Source: Alternaria dauci
Taxonomy: Eukaryota; Ascomycota; Dothideomycetes; Pleosporales; Pleosporaceae
DNA length: 64,000 bases
Direction: 5' to 3'
NCBI RefSeq assembly: GCF_042100115.1
Contig: NC_091276.1
Coordinates: 496,001 to 560,000, forward strand
The notes beneath the pieces are model-generated. The model worked only from the letters and a program-made list of their open reading frames with translations. It was not told the origin of the DNA and did not search any database. Below are positions 34,040 through 45,629 of this stretch, piece after piece. The translations under genes and the position numbers were made by a program. The stretch's first letter is position 1, and every line of letters begins with the position of its first letter.

Positions 34040-34723
34040 AAAAACCCATGTATCCACTCAACATAATCCCAAGCAAAAGAAAAAAAACGTCACTGAACCG
34101 TGACTTCTGCGTCCCAAGCATCTAGTTCATCTCCCACCTTCTTCCCCCCACCTCTCCAAGACCAATAAAGAGGAGACAGTGAGGAAAAGAAGATGGTCGA
34201 CTATCCAGGCGGCACCGACGAGGAGGCGCAAGGGTCCGACTTCTACCGCCCATCCTCCTCTTGCGATCGCCTCCTCAAACAAACCTTGTCAACATGTGCG
34301 ATCCATTTCTTCTCCAGACAGACATTTTCTGCAAACATTGCCCGACTGCAGTGCAATAGTCGGGTGCGCTTAGCAGCCTGCCCCGCTAAAAAAAAAAAGA
34401 TGCGATGAAACCCAATCAGCCACAAAAGTGAAGGACAAAGAAACACCAACACCGCAGAACATTTCTCGCTTCCTCCCTGGCCAACAAAGTCGACGAGGTC
34501 CACGATAGCAGCCTTGCATCCGCTACATCGCAGTAAACAGAAGCAAACAAAAGTCCACCAAAGCAACCGCGGAAAAGGCTGATGACGCCCATCTCTCAAA
34601 TACCCACGTGGCACCGAGCGTATGTCGGAAGAGATGTCGCCAAAAGCCAGACGCCGTTCCCATTCAACTGACATCAAAGAGTCAAGAGAAAAGTAACAGC
34701 AAAGACGAGAGAGTACGAGGGAG
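34040..34723. other. Low-information intergenic stretch
   Basis: Contains short A-rich runs. Long open frames here lack family features and overlap the repeats that follow. Confidence 0.4.
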
Positions 34724-34830
34724 CCCATAAGGGCGGAGCCACGATGATGCCCGTGAGGGCGGTTACACAAAATTTGCCCTGAGGGCGGTCCACAAAAAAG
34801 GTGCCACAAGGGCGGTCCACAAAATGGATA
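34724..34830 (+). repeat. 27-bp tandem repeat, four units
   Basis: Units start at 34724, 34750, 34777 and 34804. The shared core is GAGGGCGGTCCACAAAA with variation at both ends. The last two units are most alike. Confidence 0.75.
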
Positions 34831-34985
34831 CATCCACGAATGGATCATTCCACAAAACGCCCAAGAGAGGACGTTTAATCTACGACAAAGTCGCAGATGG
34901 ATTGTCATCAAGGACGGTGCGTTATAGCCATGCCGCAGCAGAGGGCAAACGCGGGGTGCGGGTGCTTGTATGCAAGTTGAGCCAG

Positions 34986-36610
34986 GGACCATAACGGCCT
35001 GTCAGAGAATTCCAAAGGAAAACTCAACATCTGTTGGCATCTTTCACACTAGCCATCCCTCCGAAAGGAGTGGCACTGGTGACGGGGTTACGTAAACGTT
35101 CCCTGCAGTACAAGTCCGCATGTCGAAAATCTCGAAGGCAACGGGCTGATCTGGACGACGGGAGGGACTTGGAGCGAACGAGTGGGCTGTATCCGAGAGA
35201 CGCAACGTAAACTCGATCAAGACGGGCGTGTGCCCGGAGGATGGCAGGGCGTACCTGAAAGGATGCGGGTCGTGCCCGAACGTTAAGGTGCCAGCACCGA
35301 GGCTCGGAGACGGGGGCGGGGGCGAGGTAGAGGGGTCTGCACAATGGCCAAGACATCGGGGGGGGACGTGCGGTCGAGGGTGCCTGTAGCGCAACGATTG
35401 CCATGGACCATGGAGGTCTATCAGAGATTCATTCCGAAGAAAGAAGAGCTCCATCTCGCAGGCATCTTCCACACGCATCTCCCTAAGCAGGGCGACACTG
35501 ATGGCGGGGTGTACGGCGAACCGCGTTCCCTGGCTAGACAGGTTCCTGACGCGAACCATCATTGGGGTGAGAAAGAAGGTACTCTACCTGATACCAGTAA
35601 GGCGAGCGAATCGGGGAAAGCCAAAGGCAAGCCAAGGTGGAATGGCAAGGAGCAAACCCGTCTCAATCCCCAAAGAACGCAAAATAGCTGCTCAGAAGGA
35701 CTTGGAGGTCAATCAAGACTTCGAAAAGACGTCGACACAAAAGGCGACTTCTGGGGACGGATAAAGAGACCAAACGCAGTCGCGGCGGTATGCCCTCTTG
35801 TGGCTCAGTCTGGGTGTCCCACAGACTTTGCTAACCGCGAAAGTGTCAAGGCGAGAAGATACCGTAGCCAAAAAACGCCATGGACCTTGCGGTCTATCAG
35901 ATCCTTCCGAAGAAGTCTCCATATCGCAGGCATCTACCACACTCGCTCTCTGAAAAGACAACACTGGTGGTGGGGAATACTCCCTTTGACTGACAGGCTC
36001 CTCGCTCGATAGTGCGCAAAACGCGCAAACATCGACATCGAAGGCTACATGATCGCAGTCGAATCGGGACAAAATGGTGCAGAAGCTTCAAGCCTCCGCC
36101 ACACAGGAGCTTACCAACCAGTGTCTCAACACTCTCAGTAAAGTGACCCATGCCCAGCCATCAACGAGGAAACTTATCATTCGCTGCCGCAACCCTCAAG
36201 GCCCGCCGTCTTGCACGCCAAACACGTCGCCACGGACCATAGGTCTGCCAGAGCCACGATACCGGGGTAAAGTGAAGCTCCATATCGGTTGGCATCTCCT
36301 ACTGTTCGCCTGAACAGGGTACTGAGTAGTGGGGTGAAATCCCTGACGTGACAAGCGCTGGCCGATGGATAGAGACAAGCTGTGACGAGACTTCTTGTCG
36401 GTAACGCGCACAAGAAACAGTAAGGAGAAGCCTTGACTTCCTACATGTGGTTTGACTGCCTCGAGGGGGACGCATCTTCTCGCGTCAATGAACCAAGGAC
36501 CTTGAGGCCTGTCAAAGCACAAGGCTAATATCTGGTGGTCTCTTCCACACGCGACAACCTGAGAAGGCGACACTGGTGGCGGGGCTGCAGCAAGTGCTCC
36601 CTGGCGTGAG
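34986..36610 (+). repeat. Array of five diverged 110-130 bp repeat units of unknown type
   Basis: Units lie at about 34986-35106, 35405-35532, 35882-35990, 36234-36351 and 36497-36610, all on the plus strand, with start spacings of 419, 477, 352 and 263 bp. Shared blocks in order are GGACCATxxxGGTCTxTCAGAG, then AAGCTCCATATCGxxGGCATCT, CTTCCACAC, a GGCGACACTGGTGGCGGGG block and CTCCCTG near the end. Spacers are largely unrelated, though GTGCGGTCGAxGGTGC recurs before unit 2 and after unit 5. No common open reading frame runs through the units, so they are not an obvious coding repeat. They could be remnants of a transposon family, a regulatory array or non-coding RNA units. Confidence 0.7.
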
Positions 36611-37426
36611 TTCTGCGCCCCCCTCATGGCTGTCTGTCCGCTGCTCCAAATGGTGCTAGCTGGACTCGGAAGAGGGAGGAGAGCTGGGAGGAGCTTGTCG
36701 CGGGCATCGATCGAAACATCGGCTGACGTGTGCGGTCGATGGTGCGGCGACGTGGTGGAGGCGGTGTGTAAACTATCGCGATAAGAAGTGTTGGGGAGAA
36801 GAGGAAGTGCCGCTCGACGCAAAAGCAATACATGGAAGCAAAGAAGTGTAAGAATCCGTCGGAGTGTGGTCAGGTAAGAAAGCTCATGTAGGGAGGTGTG
36901 GTGAATGAAGCCAGAAATCTGTTGAGGGGAGAGCATCGTCTGTGTCGAGAATCACATGTCGAAGTGTCGTTCACGGGCCCTGGCACGTATGCTAGACACC
37001 AGTAAACAGCACCACGTATCAATCATAGAAGGAGAATGGGGGATACCAGAATACTCTGTGCAGAGAATGGGAAGCCAACCATGGTGTGTACCGATCCACA
37101 TCCGGCGTAAGACGACCTGTACAGTGTTGGACTGTGCTGTGGTCAGACGAACAATGGTGCTAGAACTGAGCTGTAAGCATGGCCAGTCTCCGTAATGCCT
37201 CTCACGAGACGAGGGCTTCGACGGCAAGCTGGTTGGCTAAGGCCATGTTGTCGCAAAGCCAGGCGTGTTCGTCCTTGGGAGCCGTGGCCGGATAGTGGGG
37301 TACATCATGACTGTCTTGGCCTACTGTTTCCTTTCGTATTTACCTAGGCGGGCCAACCGGACAAGCTCATCGTCGGATTCCAGAAACACGGTCGCAAATG
37401 TCCGGTGGTGGTCCGCTCGTCGGGAA
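36611..37426. other. Intergenic, no gene seen
   Basis: Lies between the repeat array and the WD40 gene. Open frames here (for example minus strand 36196-36936) run through repeat sequence and show no domain. Confidence 0.4.
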
Positions 37427-38691
37427 CTAATCGCTATCTCCTAGAAGCTCAGCGAGCTCCGCTTCTTCTTCCGCCGTCATCATGCCCTCTTTCTTCTCGG
37501 GCTTGTCCTTTTCCTTACCGAGGCGCTCGTCTTCGGCCTCTTGGATAGCCTTGGCCAGCTCTTGTGGCTTCAGGCTCCAATGTCGGACTGTAGCGTCAAT
37601 GCCCACGGTGATGACGCGTTGTCCTAGTAGAACAACGCTGGTGACCTCTTCAAAATGCCCACTGAATGTGTGGTGCAGCTTTCCGCTGCTCTTGTCCCAA
37701 ACGCGAACCTCTTCGTCTCGGCATACGGACACCAACCACCCGCCTTCTTCGTCGACGGCAACATCGCGAACGAAGTCGGGGTGCTCGAACTGGGAGTCTT
37801 CTTCCCACTCACGGCCTCTGGACAGGCACTTGGCTGTCTTGTCTGCTGAAGCTGTCCAAAGATCACCATCCGAATCGAAATGTAAGGCGTCGATGCTTGT
37901 CTCATGGGCAATGATCGGCGACGGCTGTACCTCAGAAGCCGAGGCTAGCCCGATAGACCATCGCCTGATCTCTCGATCACTTCCAGCACTGAAGACTGTG
38001 GCAGTCTCCTTGCCAGGCTCGTAGTCGACGGGATCCAACGCAAGAGCGAGGATCCCCCGCGTGTGTCCCTTCAGAGTGTGTAGCTTCGATGCCGCGGCGA
38101 CGTCCCAAACAATGATGCTGGCATCCTGTGAAGCCGACACCAGGATCTCTTTGCCGTTCAGCGTGAATGCTATGACGGACTTGACAAAGTCGCTGTGACC
38201 CTGGAAGCGCTTGGCGGGCTTGCGTGTCGAGAGTGACCATGACCAGATAGACTTGTCCCAACACCCCGCAAACAACGTGTCGGACTTGGGGGAAACAGCG
38301 ACGGACGTGAGAGGAGCAGTAGGCCCTGAAAATGTAGCGGCAACTTTACTCGTCTGAAGGAGAAGACGTCAGTACTCGATGCCTGGAGCTGTGAAGCCAC
38401 GAGCCGGGCAGCAAAATGGAGGTCTGACCGACTTCAATATTGACGCGCTTCACGTTGCCCGCTGCTTCAGCAACGTAGATGCAGTTGCCATCCTGCGGAT
38501 CGGCTGTGACGGCAAGGATCTTGGAGGGGAGCTTGATAGGGTTGCCCTTGGTGTTCTTGGACTTTGCAGCCTTTCGAGCCGTCTCCTCGAGGGAGGAGCT
38601 ACATGGTATCAGCTAAGGAGTGTTGGGAGGCATAAGATGACAGTCCATACGTCGTCTGAAAGTAATGGCCCGGATCGTTGGAGACGGACAT
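37427..38691 (-). CDS. WD40-repeat protein, 377 aa
   Basis: Exons 38691-38651, 38598-38433 and 38353-37427, with introns of 52 bp and 79 bp. The first donor is GTATGG; the second is the weaker GTCGGT, chosen because it keeps frame and gives a continuous first blade. At least five WD-type repeats are visible (LFAGCWDKSIWSW, LVSASQDASIIVWD, VFSAGSDREIRRWS, LVSVCRDEEVRVWD, VITVGIDATVRHWS), consistent with one seven-bladed propeller. The C-terminus is a charged helix (EEEAELAELLGDSD). WD40 propellers are protein-binding scaffolds; no named partner can be assigned. The gene is probably conserved and unrelated to the metabolite cluster. Confidence 0.82.
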
Positions 38692-39787
38692 GATATAAGG
38701 TGGGAGGAGCGGTGACGCCCGGCGAAAAAGGGTGACTGGCGGTGGGTCTAGTTTGGGCATGTGAGCAGCAACCCCGCTATTATGACTCCGCCATCCGCCC
38801 AATGAGGAAGCAGCTCGCGAGCAGCCACATCACCGTGATAACTCTGGCGGCAGCCTTCTAGATTCTCTTGGTGCGCTGGCACGATGCTGAAACATGCACG
38901 GGTGAGTGTCTCTCCAAGGACGGGTCCTCGCAGCATGTTTCGCGGCAGCAGGTGGTGGCTTACGACAACTGTACCAGAGCGAGCCCTGTCAAGTGGTGCG
39001 ATCCGCGGAGCGCTGATTCAAGAGGGAAATGCAAGGGTCTGCTCGACCGATCGAAAGGACTGCCCACACATGCAGTGCAACCGGCGTTTCTAAGACATCC
39101 ACCTGTATCACAATTACCATCTGCCCGTTATCCGACAGCACTGTACCTGCATTCCATTACTGCACACTGTTGTCAATCACCCAAAGAATACACAATACTA
39201 ATAACGTAAAGATTCATTCATTCGATAGCAGCAAGAATATGGTATTAAATGCTTTCACATGTACAGAAGTCTCAAACCCAAACGCCATAGATCACAAAAA
39301 ACAAAAGAAATCGTATCGTGCAGCTCTCGTGCTCGACCCTGGCGGAATCTGGTAGCGAGAGACTGTGTGGGTTGGGGTACTGTGGATGATAAAGGAAATC
39401 GTATCGTGGTAGTCATGTCCGAGCAGTGAAGCTCCATCTGTAAAGGTATTTCGCGTTCGTTTGTATGTGTGCCAGTATCAAAGCTTTTTTCGTGTATAGG
39501 AAGCAGTTTGCTTTTCGTAAGAGTCGTAAATGCGTGTTCGTAACATAAGAGTGAGGCGGTAGTTATCCAAAACTACGCCCATCATAACACTCTGGGGTAT
39601 GGGGGATATCTCAAAAAGAAGACATTCCAGGGCACCTTCATCATTAACTTTTGTGCGTGTGGAACATAGTCCAACAACAAAGCTGTGCCCAAGGACCAAA
39701 TCTGATCTGCGATGCATGCAATCATTAAGTCGTGAGTGTGGGTATGTGTGTGTGTGAGTGCACATAATAGTACAAGTGTCGTGGTCG
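38692..39787. other. Intergenic, no gene seen
   Basis: Contains the WD40 promoter side and the 3' flank of the byr4-like gene, with a short GT-rich run near 39740. No coding gene was supported. Confidence 0.45.
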
Positions 39788-42480
39788 TTAAAATGCCGGG
39801 GGTCCATTGTGAGCACTGGCAGCGGCGAAGTCGCGAATCGCCCATCGCCAGCCGCCTCGTTGGGTGCCGTCGTCGCGGAGGCCGCCGACCCAGCCTTCGA
39901 CTCGTCGTCGCCAGATGGCTTCTTCGTCGCGCTGTCGGCGGATGAAGCCAGGTCCGACATCAAACTCCTCGCCCACAAAGGTTGGGTCATCGGGGTTTGG
40001 TGTGCCGGCGCCACCCATGCCATTGCCGCCAGCGACGCTCTCGTTATCCTTGAGGTCGTCGAGGCCGGCAAATGGGTCCTCTTCTTCGTCCACTTCCGAG
40101 GGTGATCCCATATCGTTTGTTGGCCGAGGTGCCTTGAGCCAAGTCATCTTGACAGGGTCAAATACCATGCGGCCCTCGTACTGGACATTACGTGGTACAG
40201 AAATTTGAGAGATCAAAGCAGGACGTGGCGGGGAAGGCACTGGCTCAGGTGCTGGCGGCTGGACCAACTTGGCTGTGCGCGACGAAAAGCTTCTGTATCC
40301 TTGGTTGGTTTGGTTGGCATGGATGGACGACAGTGCAATGTGTGAGATGGACTGGGAGCGGTCGTGGCCGCGGCTCATCTGGTTTCCCGGCGGGGCAAAG
40401 GTAGGCGTGCTCGTTGTGGTGAGGGCGAGAGTTGTAGTGGAAGTATTAGGGTGTGAGAAGGAAACAAGCGCTTCCTCGTTTCCTTCCCAACGTTGCAGAG
40501 TTGGATTGTAAATCATACCTTTTTCGTCTACGCAATGGTCAGTGGGAGATGAAAGGAGTGGATGGGTGTTGTACTTTGTGTATAAGGCTGCGTCATCTGC
40601 CTGATCAACTGCGGCTTCTGTCCCGACCCTTTCTTCCTGTGAGCAGATGGACTGGTATGAGGACTACGAGCGGCCACTTGGGCGGCCCAGCTAACGGGCC
40701 TAGTGGAAACAGGGGCGGCTTCTGCTCGCGACCTCGTACCTGCCAGACGCTGCTCACGTGCATTCCTGCTTGCCGCCGTGTCACGAGCAAAGCGAGGAGT
40801 GTGGTCCATCTTGGGGGGACTTCGCGGAGTCTGGGGCATGGGGGTTTGCATTCGATCAGGCATCGGCAGACGTGAATTGCTGGGCTGAGTGCGCAGCGAC
40901 TTGTTGCTTGCGACATTGCGCGGCACCTTTTCAAACTGCTTCTCCTTGGAAGCCGAGGTAGGCAAGTCATCGAACAGGTCGAGCTCATGGCCGTCACCAA
41001 AGTTGCGCTTGCGCTGGGGCTGTGTCAGCTTCTTCGGGGCCGGGTGACGTGCAAGGGCGGATGGGGCCAGGTCACGTCTCACCGAAGCACGACTCGGTGT
41101 CTCGTTGTTGCCACCGCCCGACAGGCGTGAGTAGGTTCGCATCGAGGGAGACTGGGGGCGGCGAGGGTCCGAGTCGCGACGGAGGTGGGCTTGCGACGAG
41201 CTCTTTGACATGACGTGGTGCGACTGGGACGATGTTCCGCCGGCAGGGAGGAATGGCATGCGTGGTTGCTGGCTCTGGCTGAGGTTGCGGAGGACAGGAG
41301 CGGAACGTTTTGCGCGGAGCAGCTGGGCGCTGGTAGTCGTGGGCATGGTGCGAGTCGAATTATTCGACGTGGAGGCTCCACTTTCGTAGACAGGGGTCAG
41401 TCTGGTACGGCTGGCGATGGAAGGCAGGGGCCTGGGTATCCTCGAGGTAGTGGGCCTGTCGGTAAAGGTAATGGTCGTTGCGGGACGAGCAGCGTGTGGG
41501 GCGGTCGTCTTGGTGGCCGGCTTTTTCACGACAATGTTTTTGTTCAGGGTTAGCTTCTGGCGGTCCAGGATCTCGCCGTTGCCAAAGTCGAAGCCATCTT
41601 CAAAGTCCTCCTCTTCGACGGCGGGTTTCCTAGGCGATGGTGCTTTGGGGCTGAGGGCCTTGGGGCTGCTAAAGGGCGAAGGGGAGAGTGGTGCAGCGGT
41701 GGGCGATTGGGGCGGTTCCTGCATGGGGGCCGAGGTGGGCGACATGGGCGCGGCTGGCTGCTCGCGCAATGGCAGAGGGGGAAGGAGCGAGGGCTCGAGT
41801 GATGGCGGTTGCTCGGCCTTCTTGAGCTTCTCCAGACGCGCACCAAAGTCCATGGCCTCGGTGGGGAGCACGAGGCCGCCGAGGTCGTCTTCCTCGCTCT
41901 CCATGGTCATGATGCTGCCCAGGCTGGGGCTCATGGCCGAGATGGACGAGCTGCGTGCGCCACGAGTGCCCTGTCGCGTGCCGGCGAAGCGAATGCCCAG
42001 CGAGCCCTCGCCCCAGTCGAGATCATCGTCCTGCTCTTCCACGGGCGAGCGTGGCTTGGGCGTCTTGAGCTTCAGGCCCTCGTTTGCGTTGGTGGGGAGC
42101 TCCAAGTCGTTCCCCCAGTCCTCGTCGACCTCGATCTTCTTGGTCGACTTCTTCTTGCCCAGCCGCTTGATGGATCCGCCTAGGAGTGCCGACGCCGGCA
42201 CGCTCGTGGGAATGGGAATGCCGGCCTGTTTCGCGGCCGTCTTGATGGCGGACGTGTTGGTGGCCTGGTCGTCTGGCGTGATGAGGAACTGCCAGTCGTC
42301 CTGGGATTCTGTTTCGGAGCGCACGCTCATGCGCGAGGATAGCGAGTGTACGGTCGAGTTCTTGAATAGGAGCCCGTCGGAGCGGTCGTCAAAGTCGCCG
42401 TCGTCCCATGTTTCCATCTGGGTGGCCTGCGACGTAATGGAGGCGATGCGCGCCGCAAAGGAGCGGTTGTTGGCCGCCAT
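39788..42480 (-). CDS. byr4: Byr4/Bfa1-like septation-initiation GAP subunit, 881 aa
   Basis: Exons 42480-40575 and 40527-39788 join across a 47-bp intron (GTACAA...GTAG) to restore the motif QNEKGMIYNPTLQRWEGNE. This tryptophan motif, echoed later as MVFDPVKMTW, is characteristic of Byr4/Bfa1. The N-terminal part has the family block DLDWGEGSLGIRF after acidic, W-containing segments. The middle is long, Ser/Pro-rich and probably disordered. Byr4 is the scaffold of the two-component GAP (with the TBC protein Cdc16/Bub2) that keeps the spindle-pole-body GTPase Spg1/Tem1 inactive until mitotic exit, so it controls septation. The assignment rests on the W motif, domain order and length. Confidence 0.8.
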
Positions 42481-43221
42481 GCTCGGTGGAGCGCGATTGT
42501 GGCAGGCTCGCGGTGTGAGGTGGGTGTGTGCAGGATCTTCGCGAGAGGTACTGAGGTGGTTGGGCTGTGGGCCTTGGAGGGTCGCTCTTGCACCGCTTGC
42601 AGCTTCCTGCAGGGCTACGCGAGCTGGAAGGCGGTAAGTCGCCAGAGGAAGGCCCGCAACGTGGCCCGCACGCTACGACACGCGTGCCGATAAGAATAAC
42701 AGACCCCACACCCCTGCAGGCACGGCAACACGATGACGGCGGTGATGTGTGTCTTACAGTACGTGACGGGAGGGTGCTGTATGTACAGTATGCAGGAGCA
42801 GCGTGTGCAATTGAGTCTGCATCCCCGCACCAGGGGCGCGCTGGTTGCCTATATAGTTGGACACACGGTACTGTCCGTATTTGTTTCTGCGCGAGCTAGG
42901 TGGCTGCTCTGAGGGACTGGCGCTGATCGGCTGCGAATCGCGTCCCGGGCGGATGCCTGGACAACAAACACTAACCCTTCATGCTGGCGGGTGCTGCCTG
43001 CCACTACGTCGGCCCTACGCGTCGGCCCTTTGCCCTCCACCACGCGACGCTGCAAGTATAACCCTCGCGTGCTGTCGCAGGTAGACGTGGTGCAAGTTAC
43101 GCTTTCAATAGTTCCCTCTGCCACTTGAAACGCCCGGTGCCCTCTCCTAGCACAACACCTCGAAACCTTGGAGCTCGGCTCACCTCCGCAGCCCGTTCCA
43201 CTAGTGCAGGTACAGCGATCA
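42481..43221. promoter_or_regulatory. Divergent promoter region of byr4-like and XRCC4-like genes
   Basis: The 741-bp spacer lies between two divergent start codons. No specific site was recognised and no gene is seen. Confidence 0.4.
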
Positions 43222-44466
43222 ATGTCTGCCCGCAGCATCGTGCCTGTCGAGCCTGCCAACGGCGGAGACACTGTCGTCATCGAGGTCCTGCACGAGGGCA
43301 GCCATCCTCTCGATGTGCGGCTCGTCGGCTGCGAGGGCGAGACCCCATATGTGACCTCGAGTAAGACTGTATCCACAGCCTGTCTGTGGTTCGCCATCTA
43401 ACACGGCCCAGTCAAGCACCGCAATCTCGGAGCTTTTAAACACAAATTCAAGGGCAGCGACCGTGAGTGGGCCGCCATCGTGTCTCATTTTCTGCTCCAG
43501 CAACAGCCCGAACTCGGCGAGGCCGACATTCTGCACGGCGTGCGCATGGTCTACACCCTGCAGAACAAGAGTCTTGCGCTTTCTTTTCGCAGGGACGTTC
43601 AGAACATCAAGGTGGACAGCCATCGCGATCCCTTGGGAATCCAGCTCATGTGTACAGGTCACCCTGGGTGAAATCGTCCTACCAGAAGACGATGAGTTTG
43701 AGTTCAACCCGTTTGAATGGGCGCAGGTGTCGGCCGTGGCGCACGCCCAAACGTTGAAGCAAATGGTCGATCTGGAAGCCCAAGTCAAGAGCAAGCAGCA
43801 GACCATCGCCAAACTCAATGCGCAGCTGGATGATTTCATCAGGGCCAAGGATGAGACGGAGACAGCCATGCTCCAGCAATTCATGCAGCTGCTCAACGAG
43901 AAGAAGCGGAAGATCCGGGATCAGAGTCGTCTGCTAGCTGGCGCAAAGGTCGACAAGCCAACGGGTCGGTCGTCCATGACCCTGTGTGACGTTCACTATA
44001 TTGACACTGTCTAGCGGTCGCCGTACAGTCCTCCAGAGCAAACACCAAAACTGCAGACACCAAGACGCGAAAAGCAGGCGCGTCACGAACATCCAAGCGC
44101 AAAGCACCCGCACGAGCAGCGGAGCCAGACGAAGTGCCAGAGTCCGACAGTGACCAGATGGAGATTGACCAGGCCAAGGCCGAAGAACAGTCCAACGATG
44201 AAATGCCCGAGCCCATGACCCCAGAGCAGTCTGACAACGAAACGGATGTGGAGGATGGCTCTGCGCCAACTGCAACGGAGAAATCATCTCAAACGCTCGG
44301 ATCAGGTTCAGTCGCACAGAGTTCGACAAGTGAAGCCACCGAGAGCAGGGGTGTGCCACCACCGAGAGCACTTCCCTTTGCAAAGAGGCCGGGAATGCCA
44401 ACACGAAAGAGGGATGTAACAGCGGCCGACGACGATGATGACGAGACGGACGACGAGGAGCTGTAA
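43222..44466 (+). CDS. XRCC4-like DNA end-joining protein, 365 aa
   Basis: Exons 43222-43360, 43412-43611, 43658-43964 and 44015-44466. The introns are about 51, 46 and 50 bp. The last has an alternative (donor at 43949, acceptor GTACAG at 44027) that is also in frame. The N-terminal half is a beta-rich head with FKGSDREWAAIVSHFLLQQ and a LGEIVLPED strand. It leads into a coiled coil (LKQMVDLEAQVKSKQQTIAKL, continuing to NEKKRKIRDQSRL), the XRCC4/Lif1 layout. The C-terminus is acidic and Ser-rich, with a basic KRKAPAR patch and ALPFAKRPGMPTRKR near the end. XRCC4 dimers bind and stabilise DNA ligase IV in non-homologous end joining in the nucleus. Assignment is by fold pattern and the GSDxEW block. 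Confidence 0.72.
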
Positions 44467-45629
44467 GTTGAAAGCTGACTGTGTTTCATGGTTTAGTACA
44501 AGTTTGGTTGAAACCATCTCTACCAAACTTGACCACGACGCCGTCGATCGCCGTGTTTCCTTTTTTACACAATCTCGGGATATACCTGCAGCAACAAACT
44601 TTGATCAAATACAATTACTGTGACGCCGTGTTTGGGTGTGAATATCAGACTTTCGCTTCATGAGTTACGGCTGACGCGGTGCTTGCTTCTGCCGCAGTGG
44701 TAATGGTGCGAAACAGCCCCTGGATGCAAACTTGCGTATCACAAACCACGACCAAGAGGCGACGTGGAACCTGCCGTAAGAACTAGAGCTAACCTCTGGA
44801 CCCTATCTGGGTTTGTGCGTGTCCAGGTGGTAACCCGGCTGCTCATATACGTGGTGCGAGGCACATGGGCGGGTGTCGGTTGGCGTTGATGTCATCCCTG
44901 TCGATCGCGCGGTACCACAGGGGAGTCCTGAGCAAGCGACCTGCGACGGTGGACAAGAATAAAGGCTTTGGAGTGGATAAGACTCGACGCGGCAGGCGAC
45001 GATTCTACATGATGCAAAGAAGCAAGTTGCCATTGCCCGCGTTGAACATGTGCAGAACAAAGCGATGTGCAAGTGATGTGGTGCGGGTCGGAGCAAAAGA
45101 GCAGCCAATCGACGATGCAAGACTGTCCGACCAGGGCTGAAGCGCGCGGGAGAAGCCTCCCGCCAAGCCATGTCCACCTCGACATGTCGTTGTCCACCGC
45201 ATCGCTGTCGCAAGCACGAGATTGTCATTTTTGGAGGTCACGCACATCGCCGTCGCATCACCACAGACTCCGTGTGCGAGCGATGTCGGAGTTCAGCCTG
45301 TCGGACCAACGGTAGCATCGCGTACTTTTTAGGTGAGTGAGGTGAGCGAGGGACAGCGCCCGATATCCGCGTGCGCGACCATGTGGATCGACTGTACTGA
45401 GGACATGCGAAGAGAAAGCGATTGTCGGCCTCGCATTGCCCACGCGCACTCGAATAGACCCCGCCCTCTCGCCGCGTCCACGGCGTCGTCACAACGCATC
45501 CCCGCCCGCGCGCCGCTTCTAATGCTCCTCCACCTCCACACGTCGTTGCACTGCACCTACCGTCGTCGGCCCGCGACACCACAAAGACACGCGACCGACG
45601 CACCGCCCACCAGCCCGAGGTAACACGCA
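44467..45629. other. Intergenic, no gene seen
   Basis: A 1.2-kb spacer between two plus-strand genes, presumably the 3' flank and promoter. Frames of 70-140 codons here show no domains. Confidence 0.45.

Noticed and set aside
34243..34992. 249-codon minus-strand frame
   Set aside because: Runs through the 27-bp tandem repeats, Cys/Trp-rich composition, no domain or splice-supported extension.
36196..36936. 246-codon minus-strand frame
   Set aside because: Overlaps units 4 and 5 of the repeat array and has low-complexity composition; probably chance.
41417..42637. 406-codon plus-strand frame opposite the byr4-like gene
   Set aside because: Antisense to a Ser/Pro-rich coding region with biased codons; low-complexity composition and no domain.
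43922..44060. Alternative last intron in the XRCC4-like gene
   Set aside because: A donor at 43949 with acceptor GTACAG also keeps frame; the GTCGGT/CTAG pair was kept because it retains more coding sequence, but the choice is not certain.
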